The translations under genes were made by a program, and so were the position numbers. This document shows positions 1 through 6,102 of a stretch of 9,317 bases of DNA, piece by piece. How positions within the stretch are numbered: the first letter of the stretch is position 1; each line of letters opens with the position of its first letter. This DNA comes from an uncultured Bacilli bacterium. Its GTDB lineage: Bacteria > Bacillota_I > Bacilli_A > RF39 > UBA660. The notes under the pieces are model-generated. The model saw only the letters and a program-made list of their open reading frames with translations. It was not told the DNA's origin and did not search any database. The DNA lies in assembly GCA_910577075.1 (NCBI GenBank), contig CAJTKV010000058.1, positions 1 to 9,317 of the forward strand, written 5' to 3'.

Positions 1-18
1 TAAATAATACTTTTTTAG

Positions 19-37
19 TGTCCACTTTTTGTTGACA
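19..37. other. Short segment resembling an IS3-type end (very tentative)
   Basis: Just past the 3' end of thyX the sequence TGTCCACTTTTTGTTGACA begins with TG and ends with CA. That pattern, and the GTTGACA core, recall terminal repeats of IS3/IS150-group insertion sequences as I remember them. Only one end could be in the window, no transposase is visible, and no matching repeat occurs elsewhere here. It could equally be ordinary intergenic sequence containing the short dyad GTTGACAAC. Confidence 0.12.
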
Positions 38-51
38 ACTTCATTATTCAC

Positions 52-1629
52 CTATTTATTTTTTTCACTTTCAGGAGCTTTAGCTAAGACTTTATTGTCT
101 CCAGTTTGTACTTCTTCATTCTCTTTATATTTATTAACTAGACCACAAGATTTGCGTTCACGACAAACACCAGTTATCTTGCAATTTGGTCCAATTATAC
201 TTGAAAAAATTTCTGCTCCCTCTAGTTTATCAAGTTCCTCATGTAATCCTCGAGCCATAGCCTGAGTTTCCCATTGAGCTTTAGGGCATTCTCTTAAACC
301 TAAGATATGTTTTAAGGTACCGCCATCTAAATTTGTAACAGTATGTGACAAATTACCAGACAACGTAAAATATACTAAATCTTCTTCCCATACCCCATAT
401 TCATTTTTAAATGTATCATACATAATTTTATTATTAGTAAATACCTCATCAAAATCTTTTGCACATTTAGCTTGAATGGCTGGTGGAGTTATATAATATT
501 CTAAATTGGGATTAGGAACAAATTCTTGAGCCATAATTGGATGAGTCCTATGTCTCGTTAAGTGTGTTAATACAGCAAATGATTGTGGAATTTGGAATTC
601 GAAATTGACTTGTTTTAATTCCAAACCATCGCCTTCTTTAACAATACGTCGCATAAAATCGTATTTAAAGTTTGGATCTTCTTCACTCATTTCCTCCAAG
701 ACTTTTTTAGCTTGATTCAATTCAATGTTATATCTTCTCATTAATGCATAAAGCAAAATAGAATCATCGACATTTTGCGGATTATTTAACATCACAGGCT
801 TAGCCATAAAATCGTAATCTGGGATTCTATCTCCTGCTCTTTCATCTATAAAATCTCTTACAGAATCTGTATCTTGATAAGGTGTTTTATCAATTTCATC
901 AATTATATAAGGAACATGTTTCTTCGCAATATCATACAATCTCCAACCAAATTCTCTTAATTCTTGTATCTTAGATAAATGCGTTTTGGTATATTTAATG
1001 ATCATATCTTTTAAAGAATGAGCATCTACACCCATTATAATATTAGAATTATAGCAATATGGTAAAACGAATCGGGCATCTTCTGGCTCAATTCCTACAC
1101 CAAGAAAATCTGCATATTTATTAAATAATCCTTGCATATAATTCGTATAAATATCTTTTAACTCTTCGTTATTTGGTAAAATATTGCCAGCTTTATCATG
1201 AAAATCTGGTATATAAAAACCGGCTTTTGAAAAATCTACTAATCTGCGCGATTTAATTGTAAATGACGAAAATCTCTCTGCGATAATTGTCTGCTCAATA
1301 ACCGGCGATACATCTTGTATTGCAAATAATAAATAATCATGATCTGTTATTGAGTCATGTCCCAATTTTAATACGCGTTTGATAAATGCTACAACTTCAT
1401 CATAATCCTCAGCTCTAACACTTGATATTTTTTCAAAAACGTTACCTTTAAAATTTGAAAGACCACCAGCTGCTGCTACTTTAATAGCTCTCTCTGCTTT
1501 TTCTAGTTGTTCAATAGCTTCAATTATCTCATCAACAAAGGCTAATTCTTCTTCACTGTCGCCAACAATTCCCTTTAATATCTCTTTAAGTTTAGCATAA
1601 TCTAATGCTCCAAGTAATTCTACCTTCAT
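52..1629 (-). CDS. thyX: Flavin-dependent thymidylate synthase, tandem two-domain ThyX
   Basis: ThyX makes dTMP from dUMP using methylene-tetrahydrofolate and FAD/NADPH in the cytoplasm. At 525 aa this protein is about twice the usual 220-250 aa and reads as two ThyX modules. The N-terminal module (about 80-230) has GHDSITDH (near 90-97), DVSPVIEQ, ERFSSFTIKSRR (about 118-129, where the ThyX signature is expected) and ARFVLP (near 185-190). The C-terminal module (about 335-475) keeps RHRT (359-362) and LRECPKAQWE (445-454), the dUMP-binding LR..AQxE element. Each half has lost motifs that the other keeps. The tail has three Cys (483, 489, 495) and a charged end. The ATG at 1629 is chosen because AGGAGG at 1643-1638 is 8 nt from it; the ATG at 1635 is only 2 nt away. 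A terminator precedes the gene, so it is probably transcribed alone. Family membership is firm; catalytic competence is inferred. Confidence 0.88.
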   Translation of the reverse strand: MKVELLGALDYAKLKEILKGIVGDSEEELAFVDEIIEAIEQLEKAERAIKVAAAGGLSNFKGNVFEKISSVRAEDYDEVVAFIKRVLKLGHDSITDHDYLLFAIQDVSPVIEQTIIAERFSSFTIKSRRLVDFSKAGFYIPDFHDKAGNILPNNEELKDIYTNYMQGLFNKYADFLGVGIEPEDARFVLPYCYNSNIIMGVDAHSLKDMIIKYTKTHLSKIQELREFGWRLYDIAKKHVPYIIDEIDKTPYQDTDSVRDFIDERAGDRIPDYDFMAKPVMLNNPQNVDDSILLYALMRRYNIELNQAKKVLEEMSEEDPNFKYDFMRRIVKEGDGLELKQVNFEFQIPQSFAVLTHLTRHRTHPIMAQEFVPNPNLEYYITPPAIQAKCAKDFDEVFTNNKIMYDTFKNEYGVWEEDLVYFTLSGNLSHTVTNLDGGTLKHILGLRECPKAQWETQAMARGLHEELDKLEGAEIFSSIIGPNCKITGVCRERKSCGLVNKYKENEEVQTGDNKVLAKAPESEKNK

Positions 1630-1636
1630 TACCATA

Positions 1637-1643
1637 CCCTCCT
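1637..1643 (-). promoter_or_regulatory. Shine-Dalgarno of thyX (decides the start)
   Basis: The minus strand reads AGGAGGG, then T, then ATGGTAATG. The first ATG (1635) lies 2 nt after AGGAGG and the in-frame ATG at 1629 lies 8 nt after it. The latter is normal spacing, so translation most likely starts at 1629. Confidence 0.75.
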
Positions 1644-1649
1644 ATATAC

Positions 1650-1678
1650 AATGTAAAACAAATTCCCAATTAAATCAA
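1650..1678 (-). promoter_or_regulatory. Weak candidate promoter for thyX
   Basis: The minus strand has TTGATT (1678-1673) and TACATT (1655-1650) separated by 17 bp. Each hexamer matches the sigma-A consensus at 4 of 6 positions. The site lies between the terminator after the CmpB-family gene and the thyX Shine-Dalgarno sequence, where a promoter would be expected. TATATA at 1641-1646 is an alternative -10 but would put the transcription start in the ribosome binding site. Confidence 0.3.
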
Positions 1679-1680
1679 GA

Positions 1681-1716
1681 AAAATTAAAAAAAATAAAAC
1701 TATTTAGTTTTATTTT
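1681..1716 (-). terminator. Intrinsic terminator after the CmpB-family gene
   Basis: On the minus strand AAAATAAAACTA, AA, TAGTTTTATTTT form a perfect 12-bp inverted repeat (1716-1691), in practice an 11-bp stem with a 4-nt loop. It runs straight into a T-rich tract (TTTTAATTTT, 1690-1681). The TAG stop of the upstream gene (1702-1700) is in the 3' arm. The stem is nearly all A-T, which weakens it, but its length and the U tract make termination likely. thyX would then need its own promoter. Confidence 0.7.
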
Positions 1717-2386
1717 TATACTTATTTATTTTTTTCTTTAAATAATCATTTATCCTAAAATTAGGATATGCTCCATTGATACGACGATAAATAGCGGACT
1801 TATTTTTAATCCACTCTCTTAATCTTTCGTTCATCTGGTCTGTCGAATCTTTTAATTCAAGGTGGATTTGCCCCTTTATGTTAAACATTACTTTTAAAGA
1901 AATTATATTATCGACTATAAAAATCAAAAATATAATTCCAGTGACGACATAAAACCATGGTATAGGCAAGATATTTACAATTCCCATAACAAATGGATGT
2001 AAGATATATACGACAAAGCATCCTAAAATGCCAAAAGGTATCATCGTATCTAGACATATGCGCCCATTTAGATTAAAACGCGAATTAGAGTAATCCCACC
2101 AACGCGCATGGAATAGCTTTTCCATAATATAACTAGTTAAATACTCTAAAACACTACATACGACTATCGCCTTTAAGAATACTGCTAAGACATCCTCTGT
2201 ATTCCTTCCAATGAGAAAAATAATAAGAATACAACCCCAACCATATATAGGGCACAATGGCCCGATCAAAAAGCCACGATCAACTATCTTCCTAAGTTTT
2301 ATAAAATGCCATATTTCCTCTAACAGCCAGCCCATAAAGGCGTAGATAATAAAATAGAGAAAATACCTTGCTAATACTTCTATCAT
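1700..2386 (-). CDS. CmpB-family multi-spanning membrane protein (putative ABC transporter permease, PF06541-like)
   Basis: An integral membrane protein of 228 aa with about five hydrophobic segments (near 5-22, 43-60, 65-85, 113-131 and 144-166) and a basic soluble C-terminal tail of about 60 residues. The pattern GWLLEE (19-24), RGFLIGPLCPIYGWG (37-51), LEYLTSYIMEKLFHARWWDYS (80-100) and N-x-NGRICL (105-112) is that of the family called putative ABC-transporter permease CmpB. No transport substrate is established, no ATPase is adjacent, and I would not assert that it transports anything. The ATG at 2386 is preferred to that at 2392: AAGGAG ends 8 nt before the former and only 2 nt before the latter. 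The gene sits 66 bp after the carboxypeptidase gene, with its own promoter and an SD-masking dyad, and is followed by a terminator that overlaps its stop. Confidence 0.82.
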   Translation of the reverse strand: MIEVLARYFLYFIIYAFMGWLLEEIWHFIKLRKIVDRGFLIGPLCPIYGWGCILIIFLIGRNTEDVLAVFLKAIVVCSVLEYLTSYIMEKLFHARWWDYSNSRFNLNGRICLDTMIPFGILGCFVVYILHPFVMGIVNILPIPWFYVVTGIIFLIFIVDNIISLKVMFNIKGQIHLELKDSTDQMNERLREWIKNKSAIYRRINGAYPNFRINDYLKKKINKYKNKTK

Positions 2387-2392
2387 TTGCAT

Positions 2393-2433
2393 TACTCCTT
2401 ATATTATTAACATTATAAATAATATAAGGAGTA
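2393..2433 (-). promoter_or_regulatory. Perfect 16-bp inverted repeat that masks the CmpB-family gene's Shine-Dalgarno
   Basis: TACTCCTTATATTATT (plus strand 2393-2408) is exactly complementary to 2418-2433, with a 9-nt loop at 2409-2417. In minus-strand RNA coming from the carboxypeptidase gene, AAGGAG (2400-2395) is wholly inside the 3' arm, paired with CTCCTT. No U tract follows the hairpin (it runs into ATGCAAATG), so it is not a standard intrinsic terminator. It could instead be an operator dyad. The structure is seen directly; the regulatory role is inferred. Confidence 0.75.
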
Positions 2434-2441
2434 TTAGTCAA
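2412..2441 (-). promoter_or_regulatory. Near-consensus sigma-A promoter for the CmpB-family gene, nested in the inverted repeat
   Basis: The minus strand has TTGACT (2441-2436, 5 of 6) and a perfect TATAAT (2417-2412), separated by 18 bp. The spacer contains the whole upstream arm of the inverted repeat and TATAAT lies in its loop. Initiation about 7 nt past the -10 (around 2405) would give a leader starting just before AAGGAG and lacking the complementary arm, so the ribosome binding site would be free. Confidence 0.65.
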
Positions 2442-2452
2442 GGTCACAAGTA

Positions 2453-3577
2453 TTAATTGTAACCCTTTAGAAATCTTTTTAAATTCTTAATATATAAATC
2501 AAAGATATTAGCTTTTAAGACACTTTCTTTAACAGTTAAGTCATATTCATTTATTTTACTGTCATTGGCATAGACAATTAATTTTCCCACTATATCGCCG
2601 ACATAAACAGGAGCCTTTATTTCTTCTTTAATTATTTCATATGTGTAGTCATTTTCTTCATTAATATTAACTAAGTCCTCAACATCAGTCATTAATTTTA
2701 AATCTACTTTATCCTTTTTTCCAAAGCCAATACTGATTGAGCCAATGTTATTTTTACTCGGTATAATCGTCTCCATTTTATAATTGGCAAAACCATAGTT
2801 TAATAACTCCATAGTATCTTGATTGCGAATGCTATTATTTTCTTCTCCCATGACTACACTTATAAGGCGCATATTCCCCCTCTTAGCAGTGGCCGTTATA
2901 CAATATCCACTGTTTTTAGTAAAGCCCGTTTTTAAGCCATCTAAGCCCTCATAATAGTTAATTAACTTATTAGTATTGACAATCCATGTATTTGTTCCAT
3001 CAGGATGCTTTATATAATCTTCATAAATGCTCGAATATTCCAAAATTAGTTCATGGCGCAATAGTTCGCGAGCAATAAAAGCCATATCATGAGCACTGGA
3101 ATAATGTCCTTCATCATCTAGACCATGAACATTTTTAAAGTTGGTATGTTTAAGACCTAAAGAAACAGCCTTTTCATTCATCAATTTGACAAATTCTCCC
3201 GTTGAACCCGCAATATACTCGGCAACAGCAACAGTAGCATCATTGGCCGATGCAATACAAATAGCTCTAAGCAAGGTATCTAAGCTCATTCTCGTCCCCG
3301 CCTCTAAGTATATCTGACTTCCCCCCATTGAAGCCGCATTTTCACTAATTGGAACCATATCTGTAAGTTTTATTTTAGAAGAATCTATTCGCTCCATGAT
3401 AATCAAAAGTGTCATCATCTTCGTCATTGAAGCCATCGGTAATTCTTCATCACTATTATTCTCGGTTATAATTGACCCTGTATTATAGTCAATTAAAATA
3501 TTAGATTTTGCCGAATCAGCTAAAGCAAAGACCTTGAATGGAAGAAGACATATTATTAATAGAAGTAATTTTTTCAT
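2453..3577 (-). CDS. Serine-type D-Ala-D-Ala carboxypeptidase (PBP5/DacF-type, peptidase S11)
   Basis: This exported penicillin-binding protein trims the terminal D-Ala from peptidoglycan pentapeptides and so limits cross-linking. At 374 aa it has the usual length. A signal peptide covers residues 1-20 (MKK, a Leu-rich core, cleavage likely after A-L-A at 18-20). All three active-site motifs are present: S50-M-T-K53, S110-A-N112 and K216-T-G218. The last 100 residues match the beta-rich PBP5 C-terminal domain, and the extreme C-terminus (NIFDLYIKNLKRFLKGYN) is basic and hydrophobic, suiting an amphipathic membrane anchor. The ATG at 3577 is chosen because AGGTG (3588-3584) is spaced 6 nt from it; the upstream in-frame GTG (3586) is part of that Shine-Dalgarno sequence. 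It lies downstream of the DUF4474 gene (72 bp gap). Its presence implies a cell wall in this organism. Confidence 0.93.
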   Translation of the reverse strand: MKKLLLLIICLLPFKVFALADSAKSNILIDYNTGSIITENNSDEELPMASMTKMMTLLIIMERIDSSKIKLTDMVPISENAASMGGSQIYLEAGTRMSLDTLLRAICIASANDATVAVAEYIAGSTGEFVKLMNEKAVSLGLKHTNFKNVHGLDDEGHYSSAHDMAFIARELLRHELILEYSSIYEDYIKHPDGTNTWIVNTNKLINYYEGLDGLKTGFTKNSGYCITATAKRGNMRLISVVMGEENNSIRNQDTMELLNYGFANYKMETIIPSKNNIGSISIGFGKKDKVDLKLMTDVEDLVNINEENDYTYEIIKEEIKAPVYVGDIVGKLIVYANDSKINEYDLTVKESVLKANIFDLYIKNLKRFLKGYN

Positions 3578-3611
3578 TTTTTTCACCTATTAAAACATAT
3601 GCTTAATTTTT

Positions 3612-3631
3612 CTTTTAATAACTTTTAATAA
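3612..3631. repeat. Perfect tandem duplication of a 10-mer
   Basis: CTTTTAATAA occurs twice in a row, followed by G. The 10-bp period is about one helical turn and the repeat lies in the leader of the carboxypeptidase gene, but it is very A-T rich and may be slippage. No function can be assigned. Confidence 0.5.
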
Positions 3632-3632
3632 G

Positions 3633-3658
3633 AAAAAAGAAAATAAAATTTATTTTCT
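3633..3658 (-). terminator. Weak terminator candidate at the end of the DUF4474 gene
   Basis: On the minus strand AGAAAATAAA, T, TTTATTTTCT (3658-3638) is a perfect 10-bp dyad, realistically 9 bp with a 3-nt loop. It is followed by TTTTT (3637-3633). The TAA stop (3652-3650) is within the structure. The stem has only two G-C pairs, so termination would be partial at best. Confidence 0.35.
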
Positions 3659-4546
3659 CTTATTTTTCTTTACCTTTAATCTTTTCGGACGTGGTAATGA
3701 GATTCGAATAACTAAACGGTATAGACAAGGTGCTAAGTATCTTAAATAAGTTAGTTTGTCTAATGTGCGATTAAAATATCTCGTAATAAAACGATATAAC
3801 CTACAGTTGATAAAATTACATATCTGCATGACAAACTTAACTATTGCATAACTGTGATTTGGTTTATAATTATTTACACAACAATAATCAAAGCATACTT
3901 GGTTTTCGCAAATATTGATATGACTACAAGGTATCCCGGCATTAATTAGAGATTTTACAAAACACTGAAGCATTTCTTCACTTTTAAATCTTAGACATAT
4001 ATCCATGCGCAGATCTCTTGGGCGAGAAAATACTCCCAAATCAAAACCTGTTAACCACCAAGTTTTATCGCATCGCGAAAATAATGGACAGTTTTTAAGT
4101 AAATCAAAGGATATTTCTAGACAATCTTCATTAGATACCGCATGGTAACATCCTAAAATATCTGTCTTATCGCGGAAATATATTCCTATTTCAGCTCCCG
4201 TTGTTATTCCATATTGTCCCTTCCAAAACTCAATTCTATATTCTTTATTATCATAATTAAAACAAATTGGCAAAGAATCCATTACCATATTAAAAAAAGG
4301 AGCTTTAAAATCGTAAATATCGGCATATCCCATATCGCGTTGCCAACAATCTTTTTTCGAGATAATGATATCCTGACATTCGTCAAAAATAAACCCAAAT
4401 GGTTCAAGCATAGCATTGACATACAATAATTTTTCTTCATCAGAAGTACATTTAACTTTTCTTATCGCCCATTTTTTCCTAAGCGTAAAAAGAATAAAAA
4501 GGACAATAAAGAAAAATATTAAAATCGAAAAAATTATATAAAACAT
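3650..4546 (-). CDS. Membrane-anchored DUF4474 protein
   Basis: The function is unknown. The 298-aa protein starts with one strong membrane segment (about 2-22) followed at once by RKKWAIRK, so by the positive-inside rule the rest should face the cytoplasm. Residues about 45-225 carry the pattern I associate with DUF4474: FGFIFDECQDI (50-60), CWQRDMGY (67-74), YRIEFWKGQYGITTGAEIGIY (103-123) and WWLTGFDLGVFSRPRDL (163-179). The C-terminus is strongly basic (RPKRLKVKKNKRK). By my count there are 18 cysteines, high for a 298-residue protein, suggesting metal binding or redox chemistry, though no classical zinc-finger spacing stands out. GGGAGG lies 6 nt before the ATG. The gene is 74 bp downstream of the phosphoesterase gene and 72 bp upstream of the carboxypeptidase start, so the three may be partly co-transcribed. 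Confidence 0.78.
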   Translation of the reverse strand: MFYIIFSILIFFFIVLFILFTLRKKWAIRKVKCTSDEEKLLYVNAMLEPFGFIFDECQDIIISKKDCWQRDMGYADIYDFKAPFFNMVMDSLPICFNYDNKEYRIEFWKGQYGITTGAEIGIYFRDKTDILGCYHAVSNEDCLEISFDLLKNCPLFSRCDKTWWLTGFDLGVFSRPRDLRMDICLRFKSEEMLQCFVKSLINAGIPCSHINICENQVCFDYCCVNNYKPNHSYAIVKFVMQICNFINCRLYRFITRYFNRTLDKLTYLRYLAPCLYRLVIRISLPRPKRLKVKKNKRK

Positions 4547-4552
4547 AATTCA

Positions 4553-4579
4553 CCTCCCACTATATACTACTTGAGGAGG
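4553..4579 (-). promoter_or_regulatory. Shine-Dalgarno of the DUF4474 gene with an upstream complementary CCTCC and a TATATA box between them
   Basis: On the minus strand CCTCC (4579-4575) is complementary to the GGAGG (4557-4553) that serves the ATG at 4546, with a 17-nt loop that contains TATATA (4566-4561), a possible -10 box. No good -35 is seen. The arrangement copies, in a shorter form, the one before the CmpB-family gene: anti-SD, then promoter, then SD. A 5-bp G-C-rich pairing can arise by chance, so the call is weak. Confidence 0.3.
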
Positions 4580-4620
4580 AAAAATTAGAAACGGCTAACA
4601 AACTTGTTAATATATGATTC

Positions 4621-5499
4621 TTAATAATACAAGGTCAGAGGAACCGATTTTACTAAGACTGTTCGTTTTATATTAATCTTTTTGCTTCTATTAATATTAT
4701 ATTCCCATTTAACTAAAGATATTTTACCATCTTCAATTTCAATGCAAGTTATTCCATTCGGATGAATACAACTGCCATCATTAAAATATAAACTTTCTCC
4801 AACATTTGACATCACTGGTCGATGCGTGTGTCCTGCTATGAGTAACTTGTGATTTTTATTGCTCCATTTTTGAAGTTTCTTTTCAACTCCGTTGGATACA
4901 TTATATTTCTTAGCTGATGAAGTTGGATCTTTGATGCCTACATATTCTAATGGTCGCCAAATATGGCGAACAAAAAAACGCGACAAACGCCAAAAATTAT
5001 TATTAAAAAAATCTACTTGATGACCATGAAGGAGAAAAATTTCTAATTCATTATACTCTAATATTAGAGATTCATATACTTCTAAGTCGGTTAATAATTC
5101 CATTTTTTTATTAGTATTATTATCTCTATATGTATAAAAATTATCCTTTAAAATTTTATGATACTTTTTTACCATATCATGATTTCCATAGATCATTTTA
5201 AAGCGTTTGTTTCTATGAAACATCTTAATCATTTTAAACACATCTAAGTGTTCTTCTATTATATCCTTATAGTTTTTTACTTCCCACATATCATCACCAT
5301 CACCTAATTCTATATAAGTAAAATTTCGATAATAATAATGTCTTAAAGCGCCCAAATAGATGTTTTTATTCTTAAGAAAATTATCAAAATTATTGCCTGC
5401 TCCACGATGACAATCACTCATAATAACAATTTTTGTAGCATCGTCAATGGGAATTCTTTGGGCATTTTCATATATTTTATCCAAGTGTTTTAATATCAT
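4621..5499 (-). CDS. Calcineurin-like metallophosphoesterase
   Basis: A 292-aa cytoplasmic dimetal phosphoesterase with no signal peptide. All signature blocks are present in order: SD29-C-H31, GD67-G-D-D70, GN106-H107-D, the LLH158-G-H160 block and GH224-T-H226. These bind two divalent metals and hydrolyse a phosphomonoester or phosphodiester. The layout, especially GDGDDMWE, is close to the branch that includes LpxH-like and protein-phosphatase-like enzymes. LpxH activity is unlikely because nothing else here points to lipid A. The true substrate (phosphoprotein, nucleotide or lipid) cannot be read from sequence. The C-terminus after about residue 260 is short and basic. GGAG is 8 nt before the ATG, and a plausible promoter lies right upstream. 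It is the first of the five minus-strand genes. Confidence 0.88.
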   Translation of the reverse strand: MILKHLDKIYENAQRIPIDDATKIVIMSDCHRGAGNNFDNFLKNKNIYLGALRHYYYRNFTYIELGDGDDMWEVKNYKDIIEEHLDVFKMIKMFHRNKRFKMIYGNHDMVKKYHKILKDNFYTYRDNNTNKKMELLTDLEVYESLILEYNELEIFLLHGHQVDFFNNNFWRLSRFFVRHIWRPLEYVGIKDPTSSAKKYNVSNGVEKKLQKWSNKNHKLLIAGHTHRPVMSNVGESLYFNDGSCIHPNGITCIEIEDGKISLVKWEYNINRSKKINIKRTVLVKSVPLTLYY

Positions 5500-5514
5500 A
5501 AAATAAACTCCATT

Positions 5515-5555
5515 TCCTAATTTATACTATGTTAAAAATTCTTTTTGAATTAGGA
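5515..5555 (-). promoter_or_regulatory. Promoter of the phosphoesterase gene, flanked by an 8-bp inverted repeat
   Basis: The minus strand has TTCAAA (5549-5544, 4 of 6) and TATAAA (5526-5521, 5 of 6) with 17-bp spacing; the predicted leader is about 15 nt. TCCTAATT (5515-5522) and AATTAGGA (5548-5555) are perfectly complementary and overlap the -10 and -35 edges, so they could be an operator. The SD proper (GGAG, 5511-5508) lies just outside the dyad. Confidence 0.5.
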
Positions 5556-5582
5556 CACTTGCAAGTAATATATTTAGAACAA

Positions 5583-5609
5583 ATAAAAAAAGTACATTTC
5601 TGTACTTTT
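5583..5609 (-). terminator. Intrinsic terminator upstream of the phosphoesterase gene
   Basis: On the minus strand AAAAGTACA, GAAA, TGTACTTTT (5609-5588) is a perfect 9-bp stem closed by a GAAA tetraloop and followed by TTT-ATTT. It would end transcripts arriving from the LysR operon or from the empty stretch before it. The plus strand has a matching T-rich end (TTTTCTT), so it could work both ways, but no plus-strand gene is near. Confidence 0.55.
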
Positions 5610-6102
5610 CTTAAAACCCCTTTTCTACTCCATCTATCCTTTTTATTCTAATCAATATTAAATATCAATTGTTATGTAGCAAAATATTGATTTATACAAG
5701 ATTCAAAGAATAGTGTATTGTGCATTTATATGCATTCTTTTGAATTGGTTTATTTATATGATTTGTTTTTGTAGTAGTTAAGAAATTATTATTGGTCATG
5801 TTTATTACGACTATCAACAAGCTACAACAACAATTGATATCAAATAAAGCCCTTTTTATTCTTTTGTTGAGGAGTATTCAACAAACACTTAAATATGAAG
5901 AGTGATATTGCTAGATGTCAGTCAGGTGTGTAGTTTTTGTGAATTAACTTAATCTGCTAATATCCAACTTCTAATTCAAGTTGTGAATACTATTATAATC
6001 ATATATTAATATTTGTAAAATACCATTTTTAGATATATTTTATAACATAATATTAATGCTATAACTTATTTTTATATGACGTATAACTATTTGTAATAAA
6101 TA
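5610..6102. other. About 490 bp without a recognisable gene, containing several dyads
   Basis: I see no convincing coding region on either strand. Dyads present are: AATCAATATT (5650-5659) with its exact complement at 5683-5692; an imperfect hairpin at 5701-5745 (ATTCAAAGAAT against ATTCTTTTGAAT, with TGCAT/ATGCA nested inside); TTGATATCAA (5834-5843); and TTTGTTGA/TCAACAAA (5863-5885) with GGAGTAT as loop. The part nearest the LysR stop is almost pure A-T. A decayed insertion, a small RNA or plain spacer are all possible. Confidence 0.5.
5782..5892 (+). pseudogene. Possible decayed coding shred (very uncertain)
   Basis: In one plus-strand frame, 21 codons read EIIIGHVYYDYQQATTTIDI-K, then a TAA (5845-5847), then SPFYSFVEEYSTNT and another TAA. 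The composition is protein-like and loosely recalls the Q-x(n)-T-D...F-x-E-E stretch of IS1182-type DDE transposases, but no catalytic motif is present and stops bound it on both sides. It is listed only so that it can be checked. Confidence 0.12.

Noticed and set aside
29..265. Plus-strand open frame opposite the end of thyX
   Set aside because: It is antisense to a firmly identified gene, has no ribosome binding site, and its product is low-complexity Ser/Leu.
2393..2433. Reading the 16-bp hairpin as the carboxypeptidase terminator
   Set aside because: No U tract follows it on the minus strand and it runs directly into a start codon; a consensus promoter occupies its loop and spacer.
4214..4429. 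Plus-strand open frame opposite the DUF4474 gene
   Set aside because: It is antisense to a gene with conserved motifs throughout, with no Shine-Dalgarno sequence and no recognisable product.
4621..5499. LpxH (UDP-diacylglucosamine pyrophosphatase) for the phosphoesterase
   Set aside because: The motif blocks are similar, but every other gene suggests a Gram-positive-type cell without lipid A, so only the general family is called.
5895..5933. Twelve-codon frame (ATG to TAG) after the GGAG-loop hairpin
   Set aside because: It is far too short, the GGAG is about 20 nt away from the ATG, and nothing supports translation.
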